Assembly (NCBI GenBank): GCA_022616275.1
Contig: JAKEFB010000146.1
Coordinates: forward strand, 1-64,000
From: Chloroflexota bacterium
GTDB lineage: Bacteria > Chloroflexota > Anaerolineae > Promineifilales > Promineifilaceae
Direction of reading: 5' to 3'
DNA: 64,000 bases
This document shows positions 33,000-42,830 of the stretch, piece after piece. How positions within the stretch are numbered: the first letter of the stretch is position 1; each line of letters begins with the position of its first letter. Below the pieces are notes generated by a model. The model saw only the letters and a list, made by a program, of their open reading frames with translations, ran no database searches and had not been told where the DNA came from. The position numbers were made by a program, and so were the translations under genes.

Positions 33000-35900
33000 A
33001 TGTATAGACAGTACCAACAGGAATACTCTGACGAAAAAGCGAATAGCCATGAAGCTCCGGGCGCCTCTTCACGGCTGGTGATTGAAGAGTTGGCCAGAAC
33101 GAACGCCACGATTCAACTCCTATACCAGGTGGCTGTAACCGCTAACGAGGCGATCAGCGTGGATGAAGCGCTGCAAACGGCCGTCAGCCAGATATGCGCC
33201 TACACAGACTGGCCGATCGGCCACGTTTACAAGCCGGCCGAAGACGGGAGCGGTGAGATCGCGCCAACTGACATCTGGTGTCTTGACAATGTGGATCGGT
33301 TTCAAGCGTTCTATAAAGCGACAATGACTACCCACTTTGTCCCTGGTCGGGGCCTGGTGGGGCGTGTCTTCCAAAGTGGCCGGCCGACCTGGATGGCCGA
33401 TCTGACTCAAAAGCGAAGCTTTATCCGCTCGAAGCAGGCCAGAAGTACAGGTATTCAGACCGGTTTAGCCTTTCCCGTGTTGGTCGGCAAAGAGGTTGTG
33501 GCCGTCATGGAGTTTTTCTCAGGAGAAGTAGAAGAGCCTGATGAAATCCTCTTGGAGGTTATGGGGCAAATCGGGACCCAGCTTGGCCGGGTGGTGGAGA
33601 GAGCCCGGGCTGAAGAGGCGCTGCGCGAAAGTGAACACCGTACCCGTTTGTTCCTGAACACTGCCCTGGACGCAGTCGTTACTGTGGATGACAGGGGTCT
33701 CATTACCGGCTGGAATGACTATGCCGAGCAAATCTTTGGCTGGTCGGGCCCGGAAATTTTGGGGCAGCCCTTGTTGACGACGATTGTCCCTCCCCAATAC
33801 CGGGAAGCATATACCACCGGCTTCGACCGCTTTTTAAAGTTGGGGGAAAGACGAATTTTGAACCAGCGGATTGAAATCACTGCGCTGCATCGCAGCGGGC
33901 ACGAGTTTCCGGTGGAACTGACGGTTGCGCCGGTGATGCTCAGAGGGCGTTACGTATTTAACGCTTTTATTCGCGACATTACCGAGCGCAAGCAGGTAGA
34001 GCTTAACCTGCTCAGGCGGGCCCAACAGCAAGCGGCCGTGGCCGACCTTGGCCAACACGCCCTGGCCGACGTCGAATTGCTCGACCTGTTAGACAGGGCA
34101 GTTACGTTGGTAGCCCAAACCCTGGACGTAGAGTGCTGTGAAGTGCTAGAACTTCTCCCTGGGGGCGCCTCGCTGCTCTTACGGGCCGGAGTTGGCTGGC
34201 GCGAGGGAGTGGTTGGCCGGGCTATTGTCTGGGCGGGCGATTACTCGCAGGCTGGCTACGCTCTGTCGGAGCAGACGCCGGTTATTGTGGAAGACCTCAG
34301 CGCTGAAACTCGCTTCAGTCGGTCAGACCTCTTGTACACTCATGAAGTCGTTAGCGGCATGAGCGTCATCATTCCCGGTAAAAACCGCCCCTTTGGCGTT
34401 TTGGGCGCGCACAGCAAAAAACGGCGCAAGTTTACCCAGCATGACCTTAATTTTCTCCAGGGGGTGGCCAACGTGCTGGCCGAGGCTGTCGAGCGCAAGC
34501 GAATGGAGGAAGCGCTGGCCACCAGCGCCGAGGTCGGCCGGCAGGTTACCACGATTCTCGATCTGGACGAATTGTTGCAGAGCATCGTCGTCCTGATTCA
34601 ACAAAGTTTTGGTTACGAGACAGTGATTCTCAAATTACTGGAGCCGGCCGAAAATGCACTGGCCTTCAAAGCGGCGGCCGGTGTATATGCCGACCGTTTT
34701 ACCCGGGAACGCTACCAATCCCTTCATGTGGGCCTGATGGGAGCGGCTGCGCGCGAGGGTAAGACATTGCTGGTGAATGACGTCTCTCAAGACCCTCGCT
34801 ACATTGCCGGCTCTCTGCCAGAAACAAAATCGGAGCTGGTTATCCCACTTAAATTCAGAGATAGCGTCATTGGCGTTCTCAGTATCCGAAGCCAGTTTCA
34901 GCAGGCCTTCTCAGATCGGGATGCATTGGCGATTGAGGCCTTGGGTCACCAGATTGCCGCCGCCATTGAAAACGCCAGTCTCTTCAAAAAAGAGCAACGC
35001 CAGCGAGAGATTGCCACCATTCTGGCCGAGGTGGTCGCCCTGGTGGGCCAGAATCTTTCCCGGGATGAGTTGTTGAATCACGTTTTATTAAAGTTAAGAA
35101 AATTGATCCCTTACGATTCGGCCGCTATTTTTCTCATCCAGGCAGACGACCTGGTTATCGAAGCCGTCCACGGGGTAGAAACCACCGTCATCGGTGAACG
35201 TCACGCTGTTGAACGCGACGTTCTATTCCAAGAAATGGTGGACCGCAAAAGCCACATTCTAATTAGGGATACCCTGGCCGATAGCCGCTACCAGCGTTGG
35301 TCAGGGGTAGAGCAAGCTCGATCCTGGTTAGCCACGCCACTATGGATGGCGAAGGTGATAATTGGTTACTTGTCCATTGACCGCCGTGAGGTGGATGCTT
35401 TTACCGCGGTGGACGCCGACCTCATCCAGGCCTTTGCTTACCAGGCGGCCCAGGCCATTTACAACGCGCGCCTCGTGGCCGATTTGGGCCACGCCCAGGC
35501 CCAGTTGGTTCAGCGCGAGCGGCTGGCTGCTTTAGGCCAGATGGCGGCCACCGTGGCCCACGAGTTGCGCAACCCGCTAATGGCCATCCGCATGGGTGTA
35601 GAATACCTGGTCCGAGACATTGCCGAGGGCGACTCACGCCGGCACGGCGCGGCGCTGATGCAGAACAGCATGGACCGTATTGACCGCATCGTGGAAGACA
35701 TCCTCTTCATCTCTCGCGTGCGGCAGGCCCACCTCTCCCCCGGCTGGCTGCGGCCGATTCTGGAAGAGGAAATCGCCCGCTGGCAGGCGGACCTGGCCGA
35801 AAAGCGGGCTATCTGCGAGGTTGATCTGGCCGACGGGTTACCGGCCATTCAACTGGACTCCCACCAGGTATCTCGCCTCCTTTCCAACCTTATCGCCAAC

Positions 35901-36173
35901 AGTGTAGACGCCCTATCACCTGGTGGGAAGTTGTTCCTATCTCTGAAGCGCCAGGGCGGTAACCAGATTGTTGTCCTGGCAGACAGCGGGCCGGGCATTC
36001 CCCCAGAACACCTGCCTCGTATTTTTGAGCCCTTTTTTACCACGCGTACCCGCGGTACCGGGCTGGGCCTCTCTATCGTGAAGCAGATCGTTGACTACCA
36101 TGCCGGTTCCATTGAGGTCGCCAGTAAGATAGGCCAGGGAACAACCTTTAAGATTACATTTCCTGAAAGATGA
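33000..36173 (+). CDS. Multi-GAF/PAS sensor histidine kinase, 1057 aa
   Basis: Cytosolic kinase with a stacked sensor: GAF ~30-200 (includes WPIGHVYKPAEDG and PGRGLVGRVFQSGRPTW), PAS ~215-335 (ALDAVVTVDDRGLITGWN), GAF ~355-500, GAF ~525-670, GAF ~690-835, HisKA with His 854 (VAHELRNPLMAI), and HATPase to the end (NLIANSVDAL, DSGPGIP, GTGLGLSIV). No transmembrane segment. ATG at 33000 lacks a clear ribosome site. The stop overlaps the next gene (ATGA), so kinase and regulator are translationally coupled. The FixL/NtrB-like His-box and the coupled OmpR-type regulator define a two-component pair. Signals are unknown; GAF domains could bind cyclic nucleotides, haem or bilins. Confidence 0.93.
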   Translation: MYRQYQQEYSDEKANSHEAPGASSRLVIEELARTNATIQLLYQVAVTANEAISVDEALQTAVSQICAYTDWPIGHVYKPAEDGSGEIAPTDIWCLDNVDRFQAFYKATMTTHFVPGRGLVGRVFQSGRPTWMADLTQKRSFIRSKQARSTGIQTGLAFPVLVGKEVVAVMEFFSGEVEEPDEILLEVMGQIGTQLGRVVERARAEEALRESEHRTRLFLNTALDAVVTVDDRGLITGWNDYAEQIFGWSGPEILGQPLLTTIVPPQYREAYTTGFDRFLKLGERRILNQRIEITALHRSGHEFPVELTVAPVMLRGRYVFNAFIRDITERKQVELNLLRRAQQQAAVADLGQHALADVELLDLLDRAVTLVAQTLDVECCEVLELLPGGASLLLRAGVGWREGVVGRAIVWAGDYSQAGYALSEQTPVIVEDLSAETRFSRSDLLYTHEVVSGMSVIIPGKNRPFGVLGAHSKKRRKFTQHDLNFLQGVANVLAEAVERKRMEEALATSAEVGRQVTTILDLDELLQSIVVLIQQSFGYETVILKLLEPAENALAFKAAAGVYADRFTRERYQSLHVGLMGAAAREGKTLLVNDVSQDPRYIAGSLPETKSELVIPLKFRDSVIGVLSIRSQFQQAFSDRDALAIEALGHQIAAAIENASLFKKEQRQREIATILAEVVALVGQNLSRDELLNHVLLKLRKLIPYDSAAIFLIQADDLVIEAVHGVETTVIGERHAVERDVLFQEMVDRKSHILIRDTLADSRYQRWSGVEQARSWLATPLWMAKVIIGYLSIDRREVDAFTAVDADLIQAFAYQAAQAIYNARLVADLGHAQAQLVQRERLAALGQMAATVAHELRNPLMAIRMGVEYLVRDIAEGDSRRHGAALMQNSMDRIDRIVEDILFISRVRQAHLSPGWLRPILEEEIARWQADLAEKRAICEVDLADGLPAIQLDSHQVSRLLSNLIANSVDALSPGGKLFLSLKRQGGNQIVVLADSGPGIPPEHLPRIFEPFFTTRTRGTGLGLSIVKQIVDYHAGSIEVASKIGQGTTFKITFPER

Positions 36174-36907
36174 GTGGCAAGATCTTGATCGTTGACGACG
36201 AAGAAGGGGTCCGATTTTTTGTCGCTGACGGCCTGCTGAAAGCCGGCTGGGAAGTAGACGAAGCGGAGGACGGTAAAATCGCTCTGGCCCTTCTGGCCCA
36301 GAAGCCTTACGACGTCGCCCTCCTGGATTTGCAGATGCCCAACGTAGACGGCCTGACAGTGATGCGCCAGATGAAACAAAACTGGCCTGAGACCAGGATC
36401 ATCATTATGACCGCCTATGCTTCTCTGGAATCAGCTATTGAAGCAGTACGCCAGGGCGCATTTGACTATCTGAGTAAGCCTTGCCGCGTGGGTGATATTC
36501 TGGCCTGCGCCAACCGGGCGCTTCAGGAGAGGCAGTCCATGAACCGCCAGCATCGTCTGATTCAAGAAGGGGCAATGGAAGCTTCCAGGGCGGCCGAGGT
36601 TGGAACAGGTTCCATCTATACAGGACAACTCACCATCGAGTTGGGTTCCCGCAAAGTGTTCCTGGCTAACCAGCCCATTGCCCTCACGCCGACCGAATAC
36701 GCGCTCTTGGAAATTTTGGCGAACTCCCTTGGCCAACCGGTTTTTGTGGAGCAACTCATCCGTAAAGGGTTGAACTTTCAGCCAGACGATCCCCAGGCGC
36801 TAGAAACTTTGCGAGTCCATATCAGCCGCCTGCGGCAAAAGATTGGCGCCGATTATATCCTCACCGTGCGGGGTGGCGCCTATGCGCTGGTCCGTCTCCA
36901 GACGTAA
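36170..36907 (+). CDS. Response regulator, receiver plus winged-helix (OmpR/PhoB type), 245 aa
   Basis: Receiver domain 1-120 with D9/D10, phospho-acceptor D53 (ALLDLQMPN), switch Thr in IIIMTAYAS and Lys in YLSKPCRVG. A linker leads to a C-terminal winged helix (~150-243): a beta hairpin (LTIELGSRKVFLANQ), LTPTEYALLEILA, the recognition-helix region ETLRVHISRLRQKIG and the wing YILTVRGGAYAL. It overlaps the kinase stop by 4 nt. Two nucleotides after its own stop begin three 10-bp-spaced direct repeats (36909-36938), the geometry expected for head-to-tail binding of this family. It may therefore control itself or the chemosensory operon downstream (inference). Confidence 0.94.
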   Translation: MSGKILIVDDEEGVRFFVADGLLKAGWEVDEAEDGKIALALLAQKPYDVALLDLQMPNVDGLTVMRQMKQNWPETRIIIMTAYASLESAIEAVRQGAFDYLSKPCRVGDILACANRALQERQSMNRQHRLIQEGAMEASRAAEVGTGSIYTGQLTIELGSRKVFLANQPIALTPTEYALLEILANSLGQPVFVEQLIRKGLNFQPDDPQALETLRVHISRLRQKIGADYILTVRGGAYALVRLQT

Positions 36908-36908
36908 G

Positions 36909-36938
36909 CTTTCGTTACCTTTCGTTACCTCTTGTAAC
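36909..36938 (+). promoter_or_regulatory. Candidate operator: three 10-bp direct repeats
   Basis: CTTTCGTTAC (36909-36918), CTTTCGTTAC (36919-36928) and CTCTTGTAAC (36929-36938) lie head to tail at one helical turn each. The last two also form the palindrome CGTTAC-CTCTT-GTAACG. Direct repeats at 10-11 bp are the usual binding pattern of OmpR/PhoB regulators, and the gene just upstream encodes one. Confidence 0.5.
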
Positions 36939-37138
36939 GTTCCCGTCTCTTTTCCCTTAACGCCTCGTAATAAGCCTTCATAAACCGTTTGGTCAAAACT
37001 GGCCCAATCTGTAATACCCTATAACCAGGAGGAAGAAGGCGTTTCTCTCGCGCCGCAACTGGTGAAAACGCCGGCCCTATCAGGTTGGTTTTTGTCCGCC
37101 TGGGGTTCTTTCGCTTTTCCTAGCCCTGGTAAACAACC

Positions 37139-37510
37139 ATGAATAACAAGAAAAAAGTGATGATGCTGGAAGGCTCCAGTGGATTTTCTTTCTTTTTACA
37201 AGAAGCGCTGTTGGGCCAGGGATTGGCCGACCAGGTGGTCTTAGCCAGTAGAGCCGACCAGGCCATTGACCTTTTGAACCAGGCCGGTCCTTATGACCTG
37301 GTGATCATAGACCTGGTCGAGTCCTGGGAACAAGGTATGCAGCTTGGCTTCTGGCTCAGCGATCAGCAACGGCCGGCTCATAAGGTCATCATTATTTCCT
37401 CGCCGGAGGCAGTTCAACTGCCGGATAGAAATACACCCTTTACCATCTTATGTCCCCCTTTGTCCTTGCAGGAATTCACCGACAGCGTGCGCCTGGCGCT
37501 GGCATCATAA
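37139..37510 (+). CDS. Degenerate receiver-domain protein, 123 aa
   Basis: Length and secondary-structure pattern are those of a single CheY-like receiver: KVMMLEGSSG at beta1, DLVIIDLVES at beta3, KVIIISSPE at beta4. The Asp of beta3 (IIDLV) is kept. The acidic pair after beta1 is replaced by EGSSG, and the beta5 Lys-Pro is replaced by CPP, so normal Mg-dependent phosphorylation is doubtful. It is the first gene of the chemosensory group, 231 nt after the winged-helix regulator, and is separated from cheW by a strong terminator-like hairpin (37548-37570). Likely a phosphorylation-independent adaptor or pseudo-receiver (inference). Confidence 0.75.
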   Translation: MNNKKKVMMLEGSSGFSFFLQEALLGQGLADQVVLASRADQAIDLLNQAGPYDLVIIDLVESWEQGMQLGFWLSDQQRPAHKVIIISSPEAVQLPDRNTPFTILCPPLSLQEFTDSVRLALAS

Positions 37511-37547
37511 GTAAGGCGGCTTAATAACGTAGGGCGAGGCGAAACCG

Positions 37548-37570
37548 GAGTTCGGCCGCCGAACTCTTTT
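37548..37570 (+). terminator. Terminator or attenuator before cheW
   Basis: GAGTTCGGC (37548-37556), one C, then GCCGAACTC (37558-37566), followed by TTTT. A perfect 9-bp stem with a T-run between the pseudo-receiver gene and the che genes. It would lower read-through into cheW unless regulated or bypassed by an internal promoter. Confidence 0.65.
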
Positions 37571-37613
37571 CGCTCTAGCAAATCGCCCCACCTGATAATG
37601 GAAGAGGTATTGC

Positions 37614-38126
37614 ATGGAGAAAAATCAAGGCCACCCTGTACTGACCTTTCGGCTGGCTGGCCAGGAGTATGGCCTGCTGGTCGAAAATGTCAGGCAAATT
37701 ATCGAGATGGTGACCATTACCCGGCTGCCGGAAGCGCCGGCCGCCATTCAGGGCGTCATTAACCTCCAGGGCAAGATTGTGCCCATTTTAGATTTGCGGC
37801 TTCGTTTGGGTCTGCCTTTTAAGCCTTATCAGTTGCATACACCCATTATCCTGATTGAGCACTACAGCCAGGTGCTGGGGTTAGTCGTAGACAGCGTGGA
37901 GGCGGTGACAGAAATTGCTCCGGCCGATCTGGAATCTAACGAAGCGGTTCTGCCGCCCCAGTTAAACGGCAAGCAAAATGGCTGGCTTCCGAGCCTGGCC
38001 GGCCTGGCTAAAGTGGCCCGCCGGTTGATACCCATCTTAAAAGTGGAAGCTATCTTGAGCCGGGATGATCGCGACAAGCTGCAGGAAGTGGTTACCAGTC
38101 ATTACGCCGAGGGAGTTGCGACGTGA
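37614..38126 (+). CDS. cheW: Chemotaxis coupling protein CheW (first copy), 170 aa
   Basis: Typical single CheW domain: VLTFRLAGQEYGLLVENVRQIIEM, then LPEAPAAIQGVINLQGKIVPILDLR (the family's GxxNLRGxxxPVxDLR signature) and the second barrel VLGLVVDSVEAVTEI. It bridges receptors and the CheA kinase in the cytosolic array. ATG at 37614 has a GAGG site. Its stop overlaps the cheR start (GTGA), so the two are coupled. This copy lacks extensions, unlike the second CheW at 39758. Two CheW paralogues in one operon may serve the two MCPs or have structural and switching roles. Confidence 0.95.
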   Translation: MEKNQGHPVLTFRLAGQEYGLLVENVRQIIEMVTITRLPEAPAAIQGVINLQGKIVPILDLRLRLGLPFKPYQLHTPIILIEHYSQVLGLVVDSVEAVTEIAPADLESNEAVLPPQLNGKQNGWLPSLAGLAKVARRLIPILKVEAILSRDDRDKLQEVVTSHYAEGVAT

Positions 38127-39739
38127 CAGCGCCGAACCACCAATTGGGCTACGGTGATTACCTGCGCTTTCGCGACCTGGTCCTGACCAGGAGTGGCCTG
38201 TATTTTCCCGAGAGAAAGCGCGCCGACCTGGAAATTGGGCTGTTCAAGGCGCTGCAAGATGCCCCCACCGGTATTTGCGACCTGGACGCTTACTACCACT
38301 TTCTGTGCCAGACAGATAATCCTGCGGCCGACGCCGAGGTGGACAGGCTGCTCAACCAGTTAACGGTCGGCGAAACTCACTTTTTCCGCGACAGCGCCCA
38401 GTTCGATGCCCTGGCCGACACTGTCTTACCGGCGCTCCTGGCCGCCAAGCGGGCGGCCGCGGCGGCCGTGGGTCCGAACCCGCCCAGTAAACCCCAACTT
38501 CGCATCTGGTGCGCCGGCTGCGCTACCGGAGAGGAAGCTTATTCGCTGGCCATCCTACTCTATGAACTCCTCCCCGACATTCAGGATTGGAATATCTTTC
38601 TCCTGGCCACAGACATTAACCAGGAGTCCCTGGCGCGGGCGCAAGAAGCTCTGTACACAAACTGGTCCTTCCGCGAACCACGCTCTCTGACGACGCGCTC
38701 TATCTATTTCAAACGAGTGGGTAGCCGTTTTCAGTTGCGTGATGACGTGCGCCTGATGGTTACTTTTGCCCGGCATAACCTGATTGAAGATGAGTTCCCG
38801 GCCGTCCACAACAACACGGCTTCGATGGACCTCATTCTTTGCCGCAACGTCACTATCTACTTTACCGAGGAAATTACCCGTCGCCTGGTGGCCAGGTTTT
38901 ACGATACATTGCTTGAGGGAGGCTGGTTGGTTGTCGGTCACTCTGAGCCTTCCCTGTTAACTTATCGTGCCTTCCAGGCGCACACCTTCCCCGGCACGCT
39001 TCTTTACCAGAGGAGCGGCGAGCCAACAACGTGGCCGGAGGACTGGGAAGCCCTGAGAAGCGGGAAAAATGGCCAGACGCCTTTGGCAGACCGGCTTCCG
39101 TACAAAGAAGTTGTTCCCGCTGAATCACCATTAACCATGGACCAGGCGACCAACCCCTTCTTCCTATCCCTGGCAACCGTCCCGGCCGAAGTAGAGCCGG
39201 TGATTCAGACGCCGTCGCCCTCTAACAACCACACGTTATTTAGCAGCGGCCAACCTGGCCTGGATTGGGGCAAAACCAGCGAAGAGGTGGCGGCATTGTT
39301 GGAAGAACATGTTGGCGAGGTCCCTAACGCGTTGCGAGCCTCAGCCTATTGTTACCTGGCCCGTGCCTACGCCGATCGTGGTTGCGCAGTTGAGGCGCGT
39401 CACTGGTGCCAGCAGGCAATTAAACAGGACAAGCTCTCCACAGAAGCTTACTACGTCCTGGCGATGGTCAACGAGCACGAGGGCGACCTCGAACAGGCGA
39501 TTGCCAATCTGAAGAAGGTCGTTTACCTCAACAGGGAAAAACCCCTGGCCTACTTTAACCTGGCTCTGTTGCACAAGCGATGTGGGCAAACGGCGCAGGC
39601 CCGTCGCGCCTTAAACAACACGATCAGGATTTTGGAGAAGTGGCCGCCGCACGTTGTCATTCCCGATTCCGGCGGCAGCATCGCCAAACGGCTGTTGAAT
39701 ACCGCCAGGGAATTACTGGCGGACCTCAAGCCGGAGTAA
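38123..39739 (+). CDS. cheR: CheR-type MCP methyltransferase with C-terminal TPRs, 538 aa
   Basis: GTG start overlapping the cheW stop. The CheR N-domain (NQLTVGETHFFRDSAQFDAL) is followed by the SAM-binding domain with IWCAGCATGEEAYSLAILLYE, LLATDINQESL and FDLILCRN-like LILCRNVTIYF, ending near residue 285 (TLLYQR). A linker (~290-390) leads to TPR-like helices at ~390-520 (YCYLARAYADRGCAVEARHW, YYVLAMVNEHEGDLEQAI). CheR methylates glutamates on MCP helices using SAM. The TPR extension is known in Frz- and social-motility-type systems, where it affects complex assembly, and fits the absence of a receptor pentapeptide tail here. Confidence 0.95.
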   Translation: MTAPNHQLGYGDYLRFRDLVLTRSGLYFPERKRADLEIGLFKALQDAPTGICDLDAYYHFLCQTDNPAADAEVDRLLNQLTVGETHFFRDSAQFDALADTVLPALLAAKRAAAAAVGPNPPSKPQLRIWCAGCATGEEAYSLAILLYELLPDIQDWNIFLLATDINQESLARAQEALYTNWSFREPRSLTTRSIYFKRVGSRFQLRDDVRLMVTFARHNLIEDEFPAVHNNTASMDLILCRNVTIYFTEEITRRLVARFYDTLLEGGWLVVGHSEPSLLTYRAFQAHTFPGTLLYQRSGEPTTWPEDWEALRSGKNGQTPLADRLPYKEVVPAESPLTMDQATNPFFLSLATVPAEVEPVIQTPSPSNNHTLFSSGQPGLDWGKTSEEVAALLEEHVGEVPNALRASAYCYLARAYADRGCAVEARHWCQQAIKQDKLSTEAYYVLAMVNEHEGDLEQAIANLKKVVYLNREKPLAYFNLALLHKRCGQTAQARRALNNTIRILEKWPPHVVIPDSGGSIAKRLLNTARELLADLKPE

Positions 39740-39757
39740 TTATTTAGGAGAGGAGGC

Positions 39758-40375
39758 ATGTTAGAAGGTAAAGGCAACGGTTACTCACCGGCTGACGACG
39801 GGGCAGGGCTTTCCCCGGTCGAGGCCTTGTGGGAGGCAGAGCAGGAACTCAACCCGGAGGAGCTGGCCCAAATCTGGGCCAGGCGGGCCTACGCCCTGGC
39901 AGAGCTACCCCCGGCCGAGAACCAGGGACAGACGTTGGATTTGTTGGCTCTCGTCTTGGGCGGCGAACGGTATGCCGTCGAGGTTAGGCACGTGCGCGAG
40001 ATTTACTCACTGGAGCAAATCACCCCTGTACCCCGTACCCCTAGCTTTGTAGTCGGCGTCTTTAGCGCCCGCGGCCGGCTGCTCTCGGTCATTGATCTGC
40101 GCGCCTTTTTAGGTCTCCCCAAGCTTGGCCTCTCTGGCAGTCGCAAAATTGTCGCCGTGACGGCCGGTGACGCCCACCTGGAAGTTGGTCTCCTGGCCGA
40201 TGCCGTCGTTGACGTGCTAACTGTCTTTGAGGATGACGTGGAATCGGGGTTGGTCAGCCAGGCGGGTGCGCAAACCGAATATATACGCGGTGTTGCCCCC
40301 GGTATGTTGGCCGTGCTCAACCTCAATGCCTTGTTAAACGATAAACGGTTGATTGTACACGAAGAGGTTATTTAG
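39758..40375 (+). CDS. cheW: CheW-like coupling protein with N-terminal extension, 205 aa
   Basis: A CheW domain at ~65-200 (LDLLALVLGGERYAVEVRHV, TPSFVVGVFSARGRLLSVIDLRAFLG, LEVGLLADAVVDVLTVFEDD) follows a charged ~60-residue extension (SPVEALWEAEQELNPEELAQ and a helical segment IWARRAYALAEL). GGAGAGGAGG precedes the ATG at 39758. The extension resembles the leading helix of the CheW-like proteins of ACF-class systems, in which a separate CheW may modify array packing. It lies between cheR and the first MCP. Confidence 0.92.
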   Translation: MLEGKGNGYSPADDGAGLSPVEALWEAEQELNPEELAQIWARRAYALAELPPAENQGQTLDLLALVLGGERYAVEVRHVREIYSLEQITPVPRTPSFVVGVFSARGRLLSVIDLRAFLGLPKLGLSGSRKIVAVTAGDAHLEVGLLADAVVDVLTVFEDDVESGLVSQAGAQTEYIRGVAPGMLAVLNLNALLNDKRLIVHEEVI

Positions 40376-40423
40376 AGGCGCCGGGCGCTTAAACGATTAG
40401 TAATGAAGAGGAGAGGATTGAAA

Positions 40424-42733
40424 ATGGATGACCAGGTTACCAAACTAACCTTTTTCCGCTCCATGCGGGTTAAGTTGACCATCTGGTTTTTGCTGTTGTC
40501 GCTTGTGCCTATGTTCCTGGCCGGCGCGCTGGCTTACCTGGAGGCCCAAAACGCTCTGGAGCAGGAAATTATAAGCAAGCTCGAGGCTGTTCGTGAAATC
40601 AAACGTCACGAGGTCATACGACTTTACGAAGACTGGCAGGCCGACGTTCTGGACGTGTCTTCGGACCCAGGCGTGGTAGTCGGAATGGCCGACCTGGCAG
40701 CCGGTTTTGCCGAGGCTGGTGAGAACAGCGTACGCTCTCTTTACCTGGGCAAGCGTGAGCTGGAAGATGCAGGAGACGGCAGCGCTTATTCGGCCGCTCA
40801 CTTCGAACAGCATGGCTTCTTTCTCGGCTATACGAGCATTCATGGTTACAGCGACGCATTGATGATCGATCCGGCCGGGAATGTCGTTTACCAGGCGAGT
40901 AAGAGCGATGTTTTTGGAACAAACCTGGCCTCTGGCCCATACCAGGATAGCAACCTGGCTGAACTCTATCGCCAACTCCGGCAGGCTACTTTAGGGGAGG
41001 TCTACCTGGCCGACACCGCACCCCTGGGCGATGAGATCGCCATGTTTATCGGCACGCCTATTTATAGCGACAATGACCGCTTTGGTATCCTGGTCTACGA
41101 GTTACCCCACGAGCAAATTAACGCCCTGGTGTATGAACGGACCGGGCTGGGTGACACCGGCGAGGTCCTGTTAATTGGGTCTGATAAGCTGATGCGTGCT
41201 GATTCCTATCTGGACCCGGTTGAACATTCAGTGGCAGCGGTTTTTGAGGGAACGGTCGAACAAAACGGGATTGACACGCCCTCTAGCCGTAGCGCGCTGG
41301 CCGGCCAGTCGGGTACAGAATTAACGGCCGGCTACCTGGGTGAACCGGTTATTGCCGCTTATGCCCCATTGCAATTTGGCAACTTGAAATGGGCTATCAT
41401 AGCCCAAGAAGACCAGGCTGAGGCCTTCCAGGCCGTCAACCGGCTCCTGGTTATCACCTTACTCGGCATTGGTATTGCTGCGCTGGTCGTTGTCGCCCTG
41501 GCCTTGTGGATCGCGACCAGCCTGGCTCGCCCGGTTCTCCAGGTAACTGACGTGGCTCGCCAGGTGTCTGGCGGCAACCTGGCTCTCAAAGTGGATGTCA
41601 AGTCCAGAGATGAAACAGGCATCCTGGCCCAGGTCTTTAATCAAATGACGGCAACGTTGCGCCAACGGATCCAGGCCGAGCAGGCGGCCAGCGAAAAGGC
41701 GGCCGAACTGGCCAGGGCCGAACGTGAAGCCAAGGAACGGCTGGAAAGAACTGTTGGCGAATACCAGGCTTTTATCTCCCAGGTTGCCGAAGGCAATCTG
41801 ACCGTTCGGCTGTCGTTGAACGGCCAAAATGACACCCTGACGACGCTGGGGCGCAACCTGAACGGGATGGTGGCCCGGCTGGCCGAAATGACGAGCCAGA
41901 TTCGAGAAGCAACCATCAACATTACCTCGGCGGCCGGTGAGATTTTGGCGGTGACAGTACAGCAGGCGGCCGGGGCTAACGAACAGTCCGCGGCCATCGC
42001 CCAGACTACTACCACCATTGACGAGGTCAAGGCTATCGTCGAGCAGTCCTTCGCCAAAGCCCAGGCCGTGGCCGAGCAGGCCCAGCGCACCCGCGACATA
42101 TCTCAGACTGGCCAACAGGCGGTGGCCCATACGGTTGAGAGCATGAACCAGATCAAGGAGAAGGTGGCCGGCATTGCCGAGAACATCCTGGCCCTGAGTG
42201 AGCAAACGCAGCAGGTGGGCGAAATCATCGCCACCGTTAACGACATTGCCTCGCAAAGTAACCTGCTGGCCCTGAATGCCTCGGTCGAAGCCGCCCGCGC
42301 CGGCGAGCATGGCAAGGGCTTTGCCGTCGTCGCGGTGGAGGTGCGCAACCTGGCCGAGCAGTCCAAGCAGGCCACGGCCCAGGTCAAGGCCATTCTCAAC
42401 GAGATTCAGCGGGCGACCAACGCCGCCGTGATGGCCACCGAGGAGGGGACGAAAGGCGTGGAAAGCGGCGCGCAGCGGACGTCCCAAACGGGCGAGACAA
42501 TCCGCCAGTTGGCCGGCAGCATCGGCGACAGTGCCCGCGCCGCCCAGCAAATTGTGGCCAGCGCCCAGCAGCAGACGACGGGCATGGAACAAATCGCCCT
42601 GGCTATGCAGAACATCAACCAGGCGACGATACAGAACCTTTCGTCTACTCGCCAGGCGGAAAAGGCCGCTCAGGATCTGGCTACCCTGGCCAAACAGATG
42701 GAAGCCCTGGTGGCTAGGTATAAGTTGAATTGA
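40424..42733 (+). CDS. Methyl-accepting chemotaxis protein with dCache-like sensor, 769 aa
   Basis: ATG at 40424 is preferred over 40403 because AGGAGAGG lies 7 nt before it. TM1 at ~17-42 ([21 protein letters not shown]) and TM2 at ~315-340 ([20 protein letters not shown]) enclose a ~270-residue periplasmic/extracellular dCache-type sensor. Signs are [38 protein letters not shown] and the second lobe [22 protein letters not shown] follows ([20 protein letters not shown]), with a second HAMP-like unit (~430-490), then the MA signalling domain with the conserved tip [27 protein letters not shown]. No pentapeptide tail is seen. The last ~280 residues are nearly identical to the next MCP. Confidence 0.94.
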   Translation: MDDQVTKLTFFRSMRVKLTIWFLLLSLVPMFLAGALAYLEAQNALEQEIISKLEAVREIKRHEVIRLYEDWQADVLDVSSDPGVVVGMADLAAGFAEAGENSVRSLYLGKRELEDAGDGSAYSAAHFEQHGFFLGYTSIHGYSDALMIDPAGNVVYQASKSDVFGTNLASGPYQDSNLAELYRQLRQATLGEVYLADTAPLGDEIAMFIGTPIYSDNDRFGILVYELPHEQINALVYERTGLGDTGEVLLIGSDKLMRADSYLDPVEHSVAAVFEGTVEQNGIDTPSSRSALAGQSGTELTAGYLGEPVIAAYAPLQFGNLKWAIIAQEDQAEAFQAVNRLLVITLLGIGIAALVVVALALWIATSLARPVLQVTDVARQVSGGNLALKVDVKSRDETGILAQVFNQMTATLRQRIQAEQAASEKAAELARAEREAKERLERTVGEYQAFISQVAEGNLTVRLSLNGQNDTLTTLGRNLNGMVARLAEMTSQIREATINITSAAGEILAVTVQQAAGANEQSAAIAQTTTTIDEVKAIVEQSFAKAQAVAEQAQRTRDISQTGQQAVAHTVESMNQIKEKVAGIAENILALSEQTQQVGEIIATVNDIASQSNLLALNASVEAARAGEHGKGFAVVAVEVRNLAEQSKQATAQVKAILNEIQRATNAAVMATEEGTKGVESGAQRTSQTGETIRQLAGSIGDSARAAQQIVASAQQQTTGMEQIALAMQNINQATIQNLSSTRQAEKAAQDLATLAKQMEALVARYKLN

Positions 42734-42830
42734 GATTGGAGTTTGTGGGTCAAGGCCCACCTAGAGTAACGAAAAAGTTGACGGCTGATAACTGACGGCT
42801 GACAGCTATTTCCGAAGGAGGGAAATCAGT

